Positions 42,257 to 55,412 of a stretch of 64,000 nucleotides of DNA are shown in pieces. How positions within the stretch are numbered: the stretch's first letter is position 1; each line of letters opens with the position of its first letter. Position numbers and translations under genes: made by a program. Below the pieces are notes generated by a model. That model saw nothing but the letters and a program-made list of their open reading frames with translations, did no database searches and was not told where the DNA came from. Origin of the DNA: Sulfuricella sp. (GTDB lineage: Bacteria; Pseudomonadota; Gammaproteobacteria; Burkholderiales; Sulfuricellaceae); NCBI GenBank assembly GCA_028713975.1, contig JAQTNE010000006.1, forward strand, positions 98,614 through 162,613, given 5' to 3'.

Positions 42257-43717
42257 ATGCGTGTTTTGCAGAAAGCACTGACCTTCGATGATGTTTTGCT
42301 GGTCCCTGCGCATTCCAATATTTTGCCCCGTGACGTGAGTCTGGCCACGAGGCTTACCCGAGAAATTTCCCTTAATATCCCCCTGATTTCTGCGGCGATG
42401 GATACCGTCACCGAGGCTCGCCTGGCGATTGCCCTGGCGCAAGAAGGCGGCATCGGCATCGTTCACAAGAACATGACCGCTGCCGCGCAGGCGGCGCAAG
42501 TGGCACGAGTTAAGCGCTTTGAGAGCGGTGTGGTAAAAGACCCGATTACCATTTCACCGGAAATGATTGTCCGGGACGTACTGGCGCTGACCCGGCTGCA
42601 CAAGATTTCCGGCCTGCCGGTGGTGGATGGCGGGCGAGTGGTGGGCATCATTACCAACCGCGATCTGCGCTTCGAAACAAAACTCGACCAGCCGATCAAA
42701 AATATCATGACCCAGCGCGACAAGCTGATCGTGGTCAAGGAAGGCGCCAGCCGCGAAGAGGCCATGGCGCTGATGCATCAATACCGTCTGGAGCGGGTGC
42801 TGGTGGTCAACAACGATTTCGAGTTGCGCGGCCTGATCACCGTCAAGGACATCCAGAAATCCACCGAACATCCGCTGGCATGCAAGGATAACCAGGGCCG
42901 GCTGAGAGTCGGCGCTGCGGTGGGCGTGGGCGAAGGTACCGAGGAGCGTGTCACCCTGCTGGCTGAAGCCGGTGTGGATGTGATCGTGGTGGATACCGCG
43001 CATGGACATTCACAAGGCGTGTTGAGCCGGGTGAAATGGGTAAAGGAAACCTTCCCGCAGGTTCAGGTGATCGGCGGCAATATAGCCACCGCGGCGGCAG
43101 GACTGGCCCTGGCCGAGCATGGCGCGGATGCGGTCAAGGTCGGCATCGGCCCAGGTTCCATCTGCACTACCCGGATCGTGGCCGGCGTCGGCGTGCCGCA
43201 AATTACGGCCATCGCCAATGTGGTGCAGGCGCTCAAGGGCAGCGGCGTACCGGTGATCGCCGATGGCGGGATACGTTATTCCGGCGATGTTGCCAAAGCG
43301 CTGGCCGCAGGTGCTGATTGCGTGATGCTGGGTGGCATGTTCGCCGGCACCGAAGAAGCGCCAGGCGAAATCGAACTGTTTCAGGGGCGTTCCTATAAGT
43401 CCTACCGCGGCATGGGGTCGCTCGGCGCCATGCAGCAGGGCTCGAAAGACCGTTACTTTCAGGAAGCCGAAGCCAACGTCGAGAAACTGGTGCCGGAAGG
43501 CATCGAAGGTCGTGTGCCCTACAAGGGCAGCGTACTGTCGGTGATTCACCAGTTGATCGGCGGGGTACGTTCAAGTATGGGCTATCTGGGTTGCTCGACC
43601 ATTGCCGAGGTACACGCCAAGGCCGAGTTCGTCGAGATCAGCTCGGCCGGCATCCGCGAGTCCCACGTTCATGACGTGCAGATCACCAAGGAAGCGCCGA
43701 ATTATCACGTTGAATAA
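42257..43717 (+). CDS. guaB: IMP dehydrogenase
   Basis: [42 protein letters not shown]. Confidence 0.98.
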   Translation: MRVLQKALTFDDVLLVPAHSNILPRDVSLATRLTREISLNIPLISAAMDTVTEARLAIALAQEGGIGIVHKNMTAAAQAAQVARVKRFESGVVKDPITISPEMIVRDVLALTRLHKISGLPVVDGGRVVGIITNRDLRFETKLDQPIKNIMTQRDKLIVVKEGASREEAMALMHQYRLERVLVVNNDFELRGLITVKDIQKSTEHPLACKDNQGRLRVGAAVGVGEGTEERVTLLAEAGVDVIVVDTAHGHSQGVLSRVKWVKETFPQVQVIGGNIATAAAGLALAEHGADAVKVGIGPGSICTTRIVAGVGVPQITAIANVVQALKGSGVPVIADGGIRYSGDVAKALAAGADCVMLGGMFAGTEEAPGEIELFQGRSYKSYRGMGSLGAMQQGSKDRYFQEAEANVEKLVPEGIEGRVPYKGSVLSVIHQLIGGVRSSMGYLGCSTIAEVHAKAEFVEISSAGIRESHVHDVQITKEAPNYHVE

Positions 43718-43730
43718 GCAGTAATAATCA

Positions 43731-43762
43731 GGGGGGTGCAGCGAGCTGCACCCCCCTTTTTT
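43731..43762 (+). terminator. Intrinsic terminator after guaB
   Basis: ggggggtgcagc-ga-gctgcaccccccttttttc: 12-bp perfect stem and T-tract. Confidence 0.95.
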
Positions 43763-43782
43763 CATTTTAGTGCGGTGACATC

Positions 43783-46332
<2,550 letters not shown>

Positions 46333-46346
46333 GAGGCATAATCCGC

Positions 46347-47354
46347 ATGAGCACTCCCACTACTAAAATCCTTCTTGCCGGCGATATCGGCGGCACCAAG
46401 ACGCTACTACGATTATCCGAAGATGGCCGCGTGATTGCCGAGCGACGCTTCGAGAGCGCCGCTTATTCCGGCCTGGAGCCGATCATCGTCGATTTTCTGC
46501 GGGATTGCCCGGCACAGGTGGTTGCCAGCGCCTGCTTCGGCGTAGCGGGGCCGGTGGATGGCGAATCGGCAAACATCACCAACCTGCCATGGCGGATTAA
46601 TGCCGCTGCGATTCGGGCGCAATTCGGCATTCCCACGGTGCGGTTGATCAACGACTTCCAGGCGGTGGCCTATGGCATTGAAGCGCTAGGGCGGGATGAT
46701 TTGCTTACCTTGCAAGCGGGCATGCCGCTGCAACATGGCGTGCGAGCGGTGATTGGCGCCGGTACCGGCCTTGGCGAAGGCTTCATGATTTGGCGCGATG
46801 GCGGTTACGAAGCGATGCCGTCCGAAGGTAGCCATGCCGACTTCGCGCCGGTCGATGCGCGGCAAGCCGAATTGCGGCATTATCTGGCCGCACGTTTTGG
46901 TCATGTTTCCTACGAGCGTCTGGTGTCCGGCCCTGGGCTGGAAAATATTTTCAGTTTTTTGTGTGACATCGAAGGTGGCACGGCCTCAGTGGAATTGCAG
47001 GCGGCGATGCGGGAAGGCGACCCGGCGGCAGCGATTTCACGCTTCGCGCTGGGCGAAAAAGACCCTCTCGCGGCTGAGGCGCTTGATTTGTTTGTCCGCA
47101 TTTATGGCGCAGAGGCAGGTAATCTGGCGTTAAAAGTATTGGCGCGTGGCGGGGTTTACGTGGCGGGGGGGGTCGCACCGCAGATTGTCGAGAAGTTAAA
47201 GGACGGCAGTTTTCTTCAGGCATTTTCCGCCAAAGGGCGTTATGCAGAACTGCTGTCGAGTATTCCGGTTTATGTGGTGCTTAACCCCGATGTCGGGCTG
47301 CTGGGTGCGGAGTGGGTGGCAGGGCGGTTGTCGGTTTCAGCCACCGGTCAATGA
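46347..47354 (+). CDS. glk: Glucokinase
   Basis: LLAGDIGGTKTLLRL; GAGTGLGEGFMI; PSEGSHADFAP. Confidence 0.95.
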   Translation: MSTPTTKILLAGDIGGTKTLLRLSEDGRVIAERRFESAAYSGLEPIIVDFLRDCPAQVVASACFGVAGPVDGESANITNLPWRINAAAIRAQFGIPTVRLINDFQAVAYGIEALGRDDLLTLQAGMPLQHGVRAVIGAGTGLGEGFMIWRDGGYEAMPSEGSHADFAPVDARQAELRHYLAARFGHVSYERLVSGPGLENIFSFLCDIEGGTASVELQAAMREGDPAAAISRFALGEKDPLAAEALDLFVRIYGAEAGNLALKVLARGGVYVAGGVAPQIVEKLKDGSFLQAFSAKGRYAELLSSIPVYVVLNPDVGLLGAEWVAGRLSVSATGQ

Positions 47355-48323
47355 CATGAAGCGGATGACCTGCTCGGGGTTCTCGTTGAATTCGTGGCGA
47401 TGAGGCTTGAGTTCGATGGCGGCACGGATTGCCTCTTCCAGTTCGGCGTCCGACGCACCAGCACGAAGCAAGGGACGTAATTCCAGGCTTTCATTCTGAC
47501 CCAGGCACATGAACAGCGTACCATCGACCGACAGGCGCACACGGTTGCAGGTATCGCAGAAATGTTGCGACATCGGGGTGATGAAACCGACGGTAAACGC
47601 GCCGTCGGTCGATCTCAGGTAACGCGCAGGGCCACCGCCGGCCATGACGCCGTCGATCAGCCCGAAGCGTTGTTGCAGGCGCTCCTTGACGGGTTGCAAG
47701 TCGAGGTATTGCGCGTTTCTGCCGGTGTCGCCCATCGGCATCGCCTCGATCATGCGCAGGGTGAAATCGTGCTGGATGCAGAATTCCACCATATCGTCGA
47801 TTTCGTCGTCGTTGACGCCGGCCATCACCACCATGTTGATCTTGATCGGAGCAAAACCGGCTTCTTTCGCCGCCATCAGGCCGGCCAGCACTTGGTCGAG
47901 GCAGTCGCGCCGCACGATCTGGCTGAAGCGTTCCGGTCGCAGGGAATCCAGGCTGATGTTGAGGCGCGAGATACCCGCCTGCTTGAGTTCGGCGGCATGT
48001 CTGGCAAGTTGGGTGGCGTTGGTGCTGAGCGACAGATCTTTGATGCCTTCCAATGTGCTTAATTGGTGTGCCAGTTGCGGCAGGCCACGGCGCAGCAGCG
48101 GTTCGCCGCCGGTCATTCGCACCTTGCTGACGCCCATCCGGGCAAAGGCGCCGACGACGCGTGAAATTTCATCGAAGTTGAGCCATTGCCCCGGCTCCTC
48201 AAACTCGTTGAACCCCTCCGGGATGCAGTAGGTGCAGCGCAGATCGCAGCGGTCGGTGACAGACAGGCGGAGATACTCAACGCGTCTACCAAAGCGATCC
48301 TGCAAGATGGGTTCGATGCTCAT
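47337..48323 (-). CDS. moaA: GTP 3',8-cyclase MoaA
   Basis: Radical SAM CDLRCTYC, MTGGEPLLRRGL, FCDTCNRVRLS. Confidence 0.97.
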   Translation of the reverse strand: MSIEPILQDRFGRRVEYLRLSVTDRCDLRCTYCIPEGFNEFEEPGQWLNFDEISRVVGAFARMGVSKVRMTGGEPLLRRGLPQLAHQLSTLEGIKDLSLSTNATQLARHAAELKQAGISRLNISLDSLRPERFSQIVRRDCLDQVLAGLMAAKEAGFAPIKINMVVMAGVNDDEIDDMVEFCIQHDFTLRMIEAMPMGDTGRNAQYLDLQPVKERLQQRFGLIDGVMAGGGPARYLRSTDGAFTVGFITPMSQHFCDTCNRVRLSVDGTLFMCLGQNESLELRPLLRAGASDAELEEAIRAAIELKPHRHEFNENPEQVIRFMSLTGG

Positions 48324-48448
48324 ATCAGTTTTCTGGGATTACAAAATGGGCTTATCGCGTTATGCTCATCCATTCCGGGCTGCGGCGCAATAGGTGGTTG
48401 GTAGTAGTCCCTTGGAACTATCTCTGGATATGGATGAAATCGTTAAAC

Positions 48449-49099
48449 ATGGATTCAACAAATAACCCTTGCTTCTCAGATAATTGCCGAAAATGTGCAA
48501 GGTTGGCGGCGTTCCTCGATCAAGTCCGGTGTAGCCACCCCGATTATTACGCCAGGCCGGTGCCGCCATTTGGGGTCAATGATCCGCGCTTGCTGATCGT
48601 TGGTCTGGCGCCGGGCATGCATGGCGCCAACCGCACCGGCAGGCCATTTACCGGAGACTTTGCCGGTATCCTGTTGTACCGCACACTGCACAAATATGGT
48701 TTTTCCAGTGCGCCGGAATCGGTGAGCGCGACAGACGGGTTGAAATTGATTGGATGCCGCATTACCAACGCGGTCAAGTGCTTGCCGCCGCAAAACAAGC
48801 CGGAGCCGGCTGAAATCCGGCAGTGCAATGCTTATTTGGCCTGTGAAATCGCCGGCCTTGATAAAAAAGCCGTAATTCTGGCGCTGGGTACGGTGGCGCA
48901 TCAGGCGGTGCTGCGCGCACTCGAGCTCAAGCTCAAGGATTTCCCGTTCAGCCATGGGGCCGTGCATGCGCTTCCCGGCGGGGCAAGCCTGTACGACAGC
49001 TATCATTGCAGCCGCTATAATACCCAGACCAAACGTCTGACCGCTGAAATGTTCGAATCCGTGTTTGCTGAAATTCGCAATAACCTGCCAGGGAGTTAA
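48449..49099 (+). CDS. Uracil-DNA glycosylase, family 5 (UdgB)-like
   Basis: IVGLAPGMHGANRTGRPFTGDFAG; C-terminal GGASLYDSYHCSRYNTQT. Confidence 0.88.
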   Translation: MDSTNNPCFSDNCRKCARLAAFLDQVRCSHPDYYARPVPPFGVNDPRLLIVGLAPGMHGANRTGRPFTGDFAGILLYRTLHKYGFSSAPESVSATDGLKLIGCRITNAVKCLPPQNKPEPAEIRQCNAYLACEIAGLDKKAVILALGTVAHQAVLRALELKLKDFPFSHGAVHALPGGASLYDSYHCSRYNTQTKRLTAEMFESVFAEIRNNLPGS

Positions 49100-49100
49100 T

Positions 49101-49286
49101 ATGCCTTACGTCAATATCCGCGTCGCCGGCACGCTCACGCGCGAGCAAAAACAAAAAATCGCCGAAGAGGTCACCGATACCCTCGAGCGCATCGCCAACA
49201 AACCGAAATCCTATACCACCATCGCCTTTGACGAGACGCCGTATGAAAACTGGGCGATTGCGGGCGAATTGCTGGACGCTAGTTGA
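49101..49286 (+). CDS. 4-oxalocrotonate tautomerase family protein
   Basis: MPYVNIRVAGTLTREQKQKIAEEVTDTL. Confidence 0.9.
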   Translation: MPYVNIRVAGTLTREQKQKIAEEVTDTLERIANKPKSYTTIAFDETPYENWAIAGELLDAS

Positions 49287-49346
49287 GTCCGGGGAAGCCA
49301 TTTAGCCGAGCCGGTCGCGCTGTTTCCCCAGCACTGAAAACAAGCC

Positions 49347-51143
49347 GTGGACATTAAAGAATTCCTTGCCGGTTTGCCCCATCTTCCGGGGGTGTACCGT
49401 ATGCACAATGCGGGCGATGAGGTGATTTACGTCGGCAAGGCGCGCGACCTCAAAAAACGGGTTTCCTCCTATTTCCAAAAAACGACGCTGGCGCCGCGCA
49501 CCGGCCTGATGGTGTCGCAAATCGCCCGGATCGAGACCACTGTCACGCGCACCGAAGCCGAAGCGCTGCTGCTGGAAAACAACCTGATAAAAGCGCTGGC
49601 GCCGCGTTACAACGTCTTGTTCCGCGACGATAAATCTTATCCTTACATCATGCTCTCCGGCCATCAATTCCCGCGCTTGGGGTTGTTTCGTGGCACGCCC
49701 GACAAGAAAAACCAGTATTTCGGGCCGTTCCCCAATGCCGGCGCGGTTCGGGAAAGCATCCAGTTGCTCCAGAAAGTGTTCCGGCTGCGCACCTGCGAGA
49801 ATAGTGTTTTCAGCAACCGTACCCGGCCATGTTTGCTGTACCAGATCAAACGCTGCACCGGGCCTTGCGTTGGGCTGATTGGCGAGGACGCTTACCGTAA
49901 CGACGTGAAAGAGGCCGCCCAGTTTCTTGAGGGCAAGGAACAGCAGGTGCTGGAACGGCTGGAAGCGGCGATGCAACTGGCGGCGGATGAGTTGCGCTAT
50001 GAGGAAGCGAAAGTGTTCCGTGACCAGATCATGGCGTTGCGCACGATTCAGGAGCGGCAGTTCGTCAGCGGCGAGAGCGGGCTGGATGCGGATGTGGTCG
50101 CCTGCGTCGAGGAGGACGGCGTTGTTTGCGTCAACCTGGTGATGATCCGGGGTGGGCGGCATTTGGGCGATAAAAGTTTTTTCCCGAAAAATGCTGAGGA
50201 GTGCGACGCAGCAACCGCGCTGGAAGCGTTCCTGGCGCAGCATTACATTGGCCGTTCGGTGCCGCCCCTGATCATTGTCAGCGAAAAACCTGGTGATGAC
50301 ATGATGGAGGCGCTTCTGGCCGAGCAGTCAAAGCACAAAGTTGTGATCAGCGCTAACCCAATCGGCGAGCGCCGCATGTGGCTGAAGATGGCGACGGAAA
50401 ATGCAAAAATCGCCATCTCCCAGCGCCTGAGCCAGCAATCCACTCAGGAAGCGCGTCTGCTGGCGCTGCTCCAGGCACTCGATTTGCCGGAGGGGACGCG
50501 GCGTATCGAGTGTTTCGATATTAGCCACACCATGGGTGAAGCGACGGTGGCTTCGTGCGTGGTGTACGACAATTTTTCCATGCAGAAGGGCGAATACCGG
50601 CGCTACAACATAACCGGCATTACACCCGGAGACGATTACGCCGCCATGCGCGATGCACTGACGCGCCGCTATCGCAAAATAGCGGCAGGCGAAGGCAGTG
50701 TGCCTGATCTGGTATTGATCGACGGCGGCAAGGGGCAGTTGACGGTGGCCGAAGAAGTGATGGCCGAGGTGGGTTTGAACGAAGTCGGCCTGATCGGCGT
50801 AGCTAAAGGAGCGGCACGCATCGCGGGCGAGGAGCAACTGATTTTTCCGGGACGCGAAAAGGCGTTACAATTAGCCAAGGATCATATCGGACTGCACTTG
50901 ATCCAGCAAATTCGCGATGAAGCCCACCGATTTGCCATTACCGGACACCGGGCGCGACGCGGCAAGGCGCGTTTGCATTCATCGCTGGAGGACATCGGCG
51001 GCGTGGGCGCGAAGCGGCGACAAAAGCTGTTGGCACGTTTTGGTGGCTTTCGCGGTGTGCAAGAGGCCAGTGTGGACGAACTGGCCAAAGTTGAAGGCAT
51101 TAGCCAGACATTGGCGGAAAAAATTTATCAGGAACTGCATTAA
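49347..51143 (+). CDS. uvrC: Excinuclease ABC subunit UvrC
   Basis: [43 protein letters not shown]; HhH C-terminus. Confidence 0.98.
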   Translation: MDIKEFLAGLPHLPGVYRMHNAGDEVIYVGKARDLKKRVSSYFQKTTLAPRTGLMVSQIARIETTVTRTEAEALLLENNLIKALAPRYNVLFRDDKSYPYIMLSGHQFPRLGLFRGTPDKKNQYFGPFPNAGAVRESIQLLQKVFRLRTCENSVFSNRTRPCLLYQIKRCTGPCVGLIGEDAYRNDVKEAAQFLEGKEQQVLERLEAAMQLAADELRYEEAKVFRDQIMALRTIQERQFVSGESGLDADVVACVEEDGVVCVNLVMIRGGRHLGDKSFFPKNAEECDAATALEAFLAQHYIGRSVPPLIIVSEKPGDDMMEALLAEQSKHKVVISANPIGERRMWLKMATENAKIAISQRLSQQSTQEARLLALLQALDLPEGTRRIECFDISHTMGEATVASCVVYDNFSMQKGEYRRYNITGITPGDDYAAMRDALTRRYRKIAAGEGSVPDLVLIDGGKGQLTVAEEVMAEVGLNEVGLIGVAKGAARIAGEEQLIFPGREKALQLAKDHIGLHLIQQIRDEAHRFAITGHRARRGKARLHSSLEDIGGVGAKRRQKLLARFGGFRGVQEASVDELAKVEGISQTLAEKIYQELH

Positions 51144-51145
51144 GT

Positions 51146-51718
51146 ATGCCGTTGAACATTCCCAATTTATTAACATGGCTGCGAATCCTGTTGATCCCGG
51201 TGTTTGCCGCTGTATTTTATCTGCCAGCGGAATGGCTGCATCCGCAGTGGGTCAATATCACCGCAACCCTGGTTTTTGCCGTGGCGGCAGTGACCGACTG
51301 GCTTGATGGCTACCTGGCTCGTGTTCTGAACCAGACCTCCGCCTTCGGCGCCTTTCTCGACCCGGTGGCAGACAAGTTGATGGTGGCGGCGGCGCTAATT
51401 CTGCTGGTGTGGAAAGGAAGGGTCGATGCGCCAATTGCGCTGATCATCGTTGGCCGGGAAATCGCCATTTCCGCATTGCGCGAATGGATGGCCGGAGTCG
51501 GTCAAGGCAAGAGCGTGGCGGTGTCGTTTATCGGCAAGCTCAAAACCACCGCGCAAATGGTAGCGATCCTGTTGCTGCTGTATCACGACCCGATATTGCA
51601 GCTTTTCGACACCCATTTATGGGGAACCTGGTTGATTTATATTGCTGCGATTTTGACTTTGTGGTCAATGGTTTATTATGTCAAGAAGGCCATGCCGCAG
51701 GCGATTGAGAAAGAATAA
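51146..51718 (+). CDS. pgsA: CDP-diacylglycerol-glycerol-3-phosphate 3-phosphatidyltransferase
   Basis: NIPNLLTWLRILLIPVFA; DWLDGYLARVLNQTSAFGAFLDPVADK. Confidence 0.97.
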   Translation: MPLNIPNLLTWLRILLIPVFAAVFYLPAEWLHPQWVNITATLVFAVAAVTDWLDGYLARVLNQTSAFGAFLDPVADKLMVAAALILLVWKGRVDAPIALIIVGREIAISALREWMAGVGQGKSVAVSFIGKLKTTAQMVAILLLLYHDPILQLFDTHLWGTWLIYIAAILTLWSMVYYVKKAMPQAIEKE

Positions 51719-51773
51719 GCGGTATTTCGTCTTGACATGGCTTCCAGAATCATTAAAATGGCGGCTCTTAATT

Positions 51774-51849
51774 GCGGGAATAGCTCAGTTGGTAGAGCAC
51801 AACCTTGCCAAGGTTGGGGTCGAGAGTTCGAGTCTCTTTTCCCGCTCCA
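51774..51849 (+). tRNA. tRNA-Gly(GCC)
   Basis: 76-nt cloverleaf, acceptor gcgggaa/ttcccgc, anticodon loop ttGCCaa, encoded CCA. Confidence 0.97.
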
Positions 51850-51924
51850 GATTCCAAGGGGAAAGCATGTGCTTTCCCCTTTTAGTTGAATTCGGCACAT
51901 GAATGTGCGCGTCTTGTTCCCAAT

Positions 51925-51998
51925 GGCGGGGTAGCAAAGTGGTTATGCAGCGGCCTGCAAAGCCGTCTACGCCGGTTCGATTCCGACCCCCGCCTCCA
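51925..51998 (+). tRNA. tRNA-Cys(GCA)
   Basis: 74-nt cloverleaf, acceptor ggcgggg/ccccgcc, anticodon GCA, encoded CCA. Confidence 0.96.
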
Positions 51999-52036
51999 TA
52001 AATCCCAATGCGGCAGTCCGTAGGTTCAAACTCCCG

Positions 52037-52125
52037 GCCCGGATGGTGAAATAGGTAGACACAAGGGACTTAAAATCCCTCGCTGCTAACGCGGCGTGCC
52101 GGTTCGATTCCGGCTCCGGGCACCA
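52037..52125 (+). tRNA. tRNA-Leu(TAA)
   Basis: 89-nt class II tRNA, acceptor gcccgga/tccgggc, anticodon TAA, long variable arm, CCA. Confidence 0.96.
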
Positions 52126-52294
52126 GTTTTCAGCCGATTTTCTGTCTCGTTTTTGTTTCGCAATTCCAATATGGACATCCTGTTTCTTCGTTGGATTTAT
52201 TCTTTAAGCGGGGCTTCAGATCGGCTTTCTGCTCCCGGTTCGCCCTTCTAAACTCTGCAAGCCGATGTTTATTCTGGCGACGCGAAGACTTCCT

Positions 52295-53671
52295 TCACCT
52301 TCCCCACGTTGCCGCCATGACGAGTACCGCGAGCGCCATCACAGCCGTAGCAAGCCAGCCGAGAATTTGGAGCCGGCGCGAGACTACGAATTGCCCCATG
52401 ATATCCGGCCTTGATGCCATCAGCATCATCACTGCCATGATAGGCACGGCAATGACGCCATTGATGACGGCGCTCCAGAACAGCGCCTTGATCGGGTCGA
52501 TGGGCGTAAAGTTAAGCGCCACGCCCAACAGGGTCGCGATGGTCAGGATCAGGTAAAAGCCCCGCGCCTGCAGGAGCTTGCGACCAAGCCCGATTCGCCA
52601 TTCGAAAGCTTCCGCCACGGCATACGCGGCGGAAGCGCCGAGAATCGGTACGGCGAGCAGCCCCGTACCAATGATACCTGCGGTGAACAGCGCGAACGCG
52701 AATTCTCCGGCCAAGGGGCGCAGCGCCTCTGCCGCTTGGGATGAGGTCTGGATGTCGGTGATGCCATGCAGGTGCAGCGTCACCGCTGCCGTCAGTATGA
52801 TGAAAAAAGAAACGAGATTGGAAAACCCCATGCCGATGTAGGTATCGAGCTTGATGCGCTGCAGGTGGACAGTGGCTTGTTCCGGCGCATTTCTCAGCGG
52901 TTCATCGCCTTTTGTCGCGCGTTGCTCCTCCACTTCCTGAGATGCCTGCCAGAAGAAGAGATATGGGCTGATGGTAGTGCCTAACACAGCCACCACCGCG
53001 ACCACGTAATCCGTTTTGAACGATATCGATGGCATGATGGTCTGGTAGAACACTTCGCCCCACGGCACTTTGACGACGAACACGGTGGCCACATAAGCAA
53101 AGAGCGCCAGGGTCAGCGCTTTCAGAATGGGCGCGTAGCGTGGAAAAGGAATGAAGATTTGCAGCAACAGCGATGTCGCGGCAAAAGCTATCGCATACAG
53201 GTGTGCCGGGCCGCCGATGAGCAGTTTCAGCGCTGCCCCCATCGCGCCGATATCGGCGGCGATGTTGATCGTGTTGGCAATCAGCAACAGTATGACAAGT
53301 CCATGTAGAAGTACGGGCGAATAATGCTGACGGATATTGGCGGCGAGACCGTCGCCTGTGACCCGACCGATGCGCGCACTTACGATCTGGATGCCAACCA
53401 TGAGCGGAAACGTGAAGAACGCCGTCCACAGCATCCCATATCCGAATGCGGCGCCAACTTGGGAATAGGTAGCGATGCCGCTCGGATCATCGTCGGCCGC
53501 TCCGGTTATGAGGCCGGGCCCCATTTTTCTCCAGGGCGACTGGTTTTTCAGGAGGGCGATTCTATACTTATCGATTTTCGTGATGTTCCCCCGGCAGGAT
53601 GTGGATGAAACCGCACATGGTATAGGAGGTGAATAGTCCCAGGAGCGATAAAGTGACGAGGATAACGGCAA
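52295..53671 (-). CDS. Nramp family divalent metal transporter (true start may be nearer 53.5 kb)
   Basis: MGPGLITGAADDDPSGIATYSQVGAAFGYGMLW; about 11 TM segments. Confidence 0.92.
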   Translation of the reverse strand: MPLSSSLYRSWDYSPPIPCAVSSTSCRGNITKIDKYRIALLKNQSPWRKMGPGLITGAADDDPSGIATYSQVGAAFGYGMLWTAFFTFPLMVGIQIVSARIGRVTGDGLAANIRQHYSPVLLHGLVILLLIANTINIAADIGAMGAALKLLIGGPAHLYAIAFAATSLLLQIFIPFPRYAPILKALTLALFAYVATVFVVKVPWGEVFYQTIMPSISFKTDYVVAVVAVLGTTISPYLFFWQASQEVEEQRATKGDEPLRNAPEQATVHLQRIKLDTYIGMGFSNLVSFFIILTAAVTLHLHGITDIQTSSQAAEALRPLAGEFAFALFTAGIIGTGLLAVPILGASAAYAVAEAFEWRIGLGRKLLQARGFYLILTIATLLGVALNFTPIDPIKALFWSAVINGVIAVPIMAVMMLMASRPDIMGQFVVSRRLQILGWLATAVMALAVLVMAATWGR

Positions 53672-53684
53672 TGGTGTAAAGCAT
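53568..53684 (-). CDS. Lmo0937-like small membrane protein (38 aa)
   Basis: MLYTIAVILVTLSLLGLFTSYTMCGFIHILPGEHHENR; embedded in a longer spurious ORF of the track. Confidence 0.6.
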   Translation of the reverse strand: MLYTIAVILVTLSLLGLFTSYTMCGFIHILPGEHHENR

Positions 53685-53894
53685 GATTGCTTTCTTTCCG
53701 TATGGCGGAGTTAAACATTCAACTCCGCACGTTGCCGCAATAATGCAATTTTGCCACAAAGACGCTCTGTGTGTTTTCATACATATCACCCCACTAAGCA
53801 CATCTCCCCGGCCTAGTTCTGATTTAGCGTTGTGGCGGTTGACACGGTAATCGGGGCGTCGTACCGTGGCGGGCTTATTTCCCGGAAAACGCTT

Positions 53895-54113
53895 ATGCAA
53901 ACTTTGGATTTTCAGCTTAAAGGCGAATACATCGAACTCTGCAACCTGCTCAAGGCTGTCGGCGTAGCGGAAAGCGGCGGGCGCGGCAAGATATTGGTTG
54001 CGGAAGGTAAGGTCAGGGTCGATGGCCAGCCAGAGAGCCGCAAAACGGCCAAAATTCGAGCCGGGCAGGTGGTCGAGTGCCTCGGGGTGCAAATTGCTGT
54101 GGCAGGGCTGTAG
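53895..54113 (+). CDS. S4-domain RNA-binding protein (YbcJ-like)
   Basis: FIELCNLLK-type S4: GGRGKILVAEGKVRVDGQPESRKTAKIRAGQVVE. Confidence 0.88.
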   Translation: MQTLDFQLKGEYIELCNLLKAVGVAESGGRGKILVAEGKVRVDGQPESRKTAKIRAGQVVECLGVQIAVAGL

Positions 54114-54132
54114 CCAGGGTTACGCTTCGATC

Positions 54133-54468
54133 ATGCCGAATCCGTTTTCAGCACGCTGGACTGCCAAGGGCAATAATCTGTGCCTTGGCCAGTGGGAAAT
54201 CCATTATCTCGACCGTCCGTTTGAGCTTGATGCCGGGCGGCGCGACAAGGATATGGGAACCTTCGGCATATTCAGTTACATCTACCCGGATGAAGAAGAT
54301 TTTGCAGAAGGCTTGCCGGAGGACGAATGGATTATTGAAAGCGCCGGATGGTTGGCCGAGCTGTTTGCCGCGAATGGGATTCTCGCCGATGACGCGCACA
54401 TGCGCTGGTTCTATCAGGCGATAAACCCACATGACTGGCGTTGCGGTAGTTGTGGAGGATGCCTCTGA
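54133..54468 (+). CDS. Conserved-looking hypothetical with C-terminal CxxCxxC motif
   Basis: MPNPFSARWTAKGNNLCLGQWEIHYLDRPFEL ... DWRCGSCGGCL; in line with the S4 gene. Confidence 0.7.
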   Translation: MPNPFSARWTAKGNNLCLGQWEIHYLDRPFELDAGRRDKDMGTFGIFSYIYPDEEDFAEGLPEDEWIIESAGWLAELFAANGILADDAHMRWFYQAINPHDWRCGSCGGCL

Positions 54469-54508
54469 TACGCCGGTTCTTGCCAGCCCTTGCGGTTACC
54501 TTCGGTTC

Positions 54509-55405
54509 CTAGGCTGCATGCCCCCTGGCTACAGCCCTTTCCAGGGTATCGGAGGCGTGATCGAATACGTGAAAAGCGGCATCCAGGGCTCTGGTGGCGG
54601 CACTGAAATAATGTTCGGCATCAATCGCCGGCCGGTCGACATTGATCAGTTTTTCGTCCAGCAAGGTGAGGAATTCATGGATGGACTGGTTGGCCACCTC
54701 CCACGCCTGGGCAATCGATGCGATCTTTTCATGGGCGGCGCCGGCATTGACCAGGTCGGCGCTTACCCACCCCATGGTTTCGCTGATTTGCTCTTCCAGG
54801 AAACGCAGCTTGATTCGGGCGACGCTGGAACAACGGCCTTGTGCCGCCACGCCGGCGCCTAATCCTCGTGCCTGCCCCAGCCCTTCGGCGACGGATGGAA
54901 TGTCGCTCCACAGGGCGTTTACCAGAGCGGCATCGGCGGAACACGTGCTGACAATCTGGCTACGCTCGGCCACATCCCCCAGCGAATAAAGAACCGCGCG
55001 GATAAGCTCGCTGTGGCGGCGGAAACTGTCTCCCAACGACAGTGTCAGCACTTCGTTATGCAATGCCTGCCAGACGTTCCGGATGCTGTCCCAGCGCTGT
55101 GCCGTCAATAGGCCTTTGTTGCGCAGGACATCCAGTCTGGACATGTCGTTCTCTATTTCAGCCTGTTTTTTCTCAAGCCGGGGTTTGAACGAACTGTCTC
55201 CACTCAGGAAGGCATTCACCATGCCCCGGTGCTGCTGCAAATCGAGCAGCAACCGCATGACCAGGCGGTTGACACGGATACCCTCCAGCCGGAGCGACAG
55301 GCACTTCTTCCGCTCTTTCCCGTTAAGGTAAGAAGCGAGGCCGATGGTTGCGGCGGCCAGAGCCAGAAAAATCATCCATTCCAGGTTGCCCATTAAATAT
55401 TGCAT
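54509..55405 (-). CDS. Membrane-anchored helical sensor-like protein (NIT-like)
   Basis: N-terminal TM then an all-helical soluble region with LLLDLQQHRGMVNAFLSGD; starts 8 bp after the MCP stop. Confidence 0.65.
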   Translation of the reverse strand: MQYLMGNLEWMIFLALAAATIGLASYLNGKERKKCLSLRLEGIRVNRLVMRLLLDLQQHRGMVNAFLSGDSSFKPRLEKKQAEIENDMSRLDVLRNKGLLTAQRWDSIRNVWQALHNEVLTLSLGDSFRRHSELIRAVLYSLGDVAERSQIVSTCSADAALVNALWSDIPSVAEGLGQARGLGAGVAAQGRCSSVARIKLRFLEEQISETMGWVSADLVNAGAAHEKIASIAQAWEVANQSIHEFLTLLDEKLINVDRPAIDAEHYFSAATRALDAAFHVFDHASDTLERAVARGHAA

Positions 55406-55412
55406 CCTCTCA

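Noticed and set aside
42135-42290. Plus-strand frame [33 protein letters not shown] upstream of and overlapping the guaB start
   Set aside because: No start codon and overlaps the guaB promoter/RBS; probably chance
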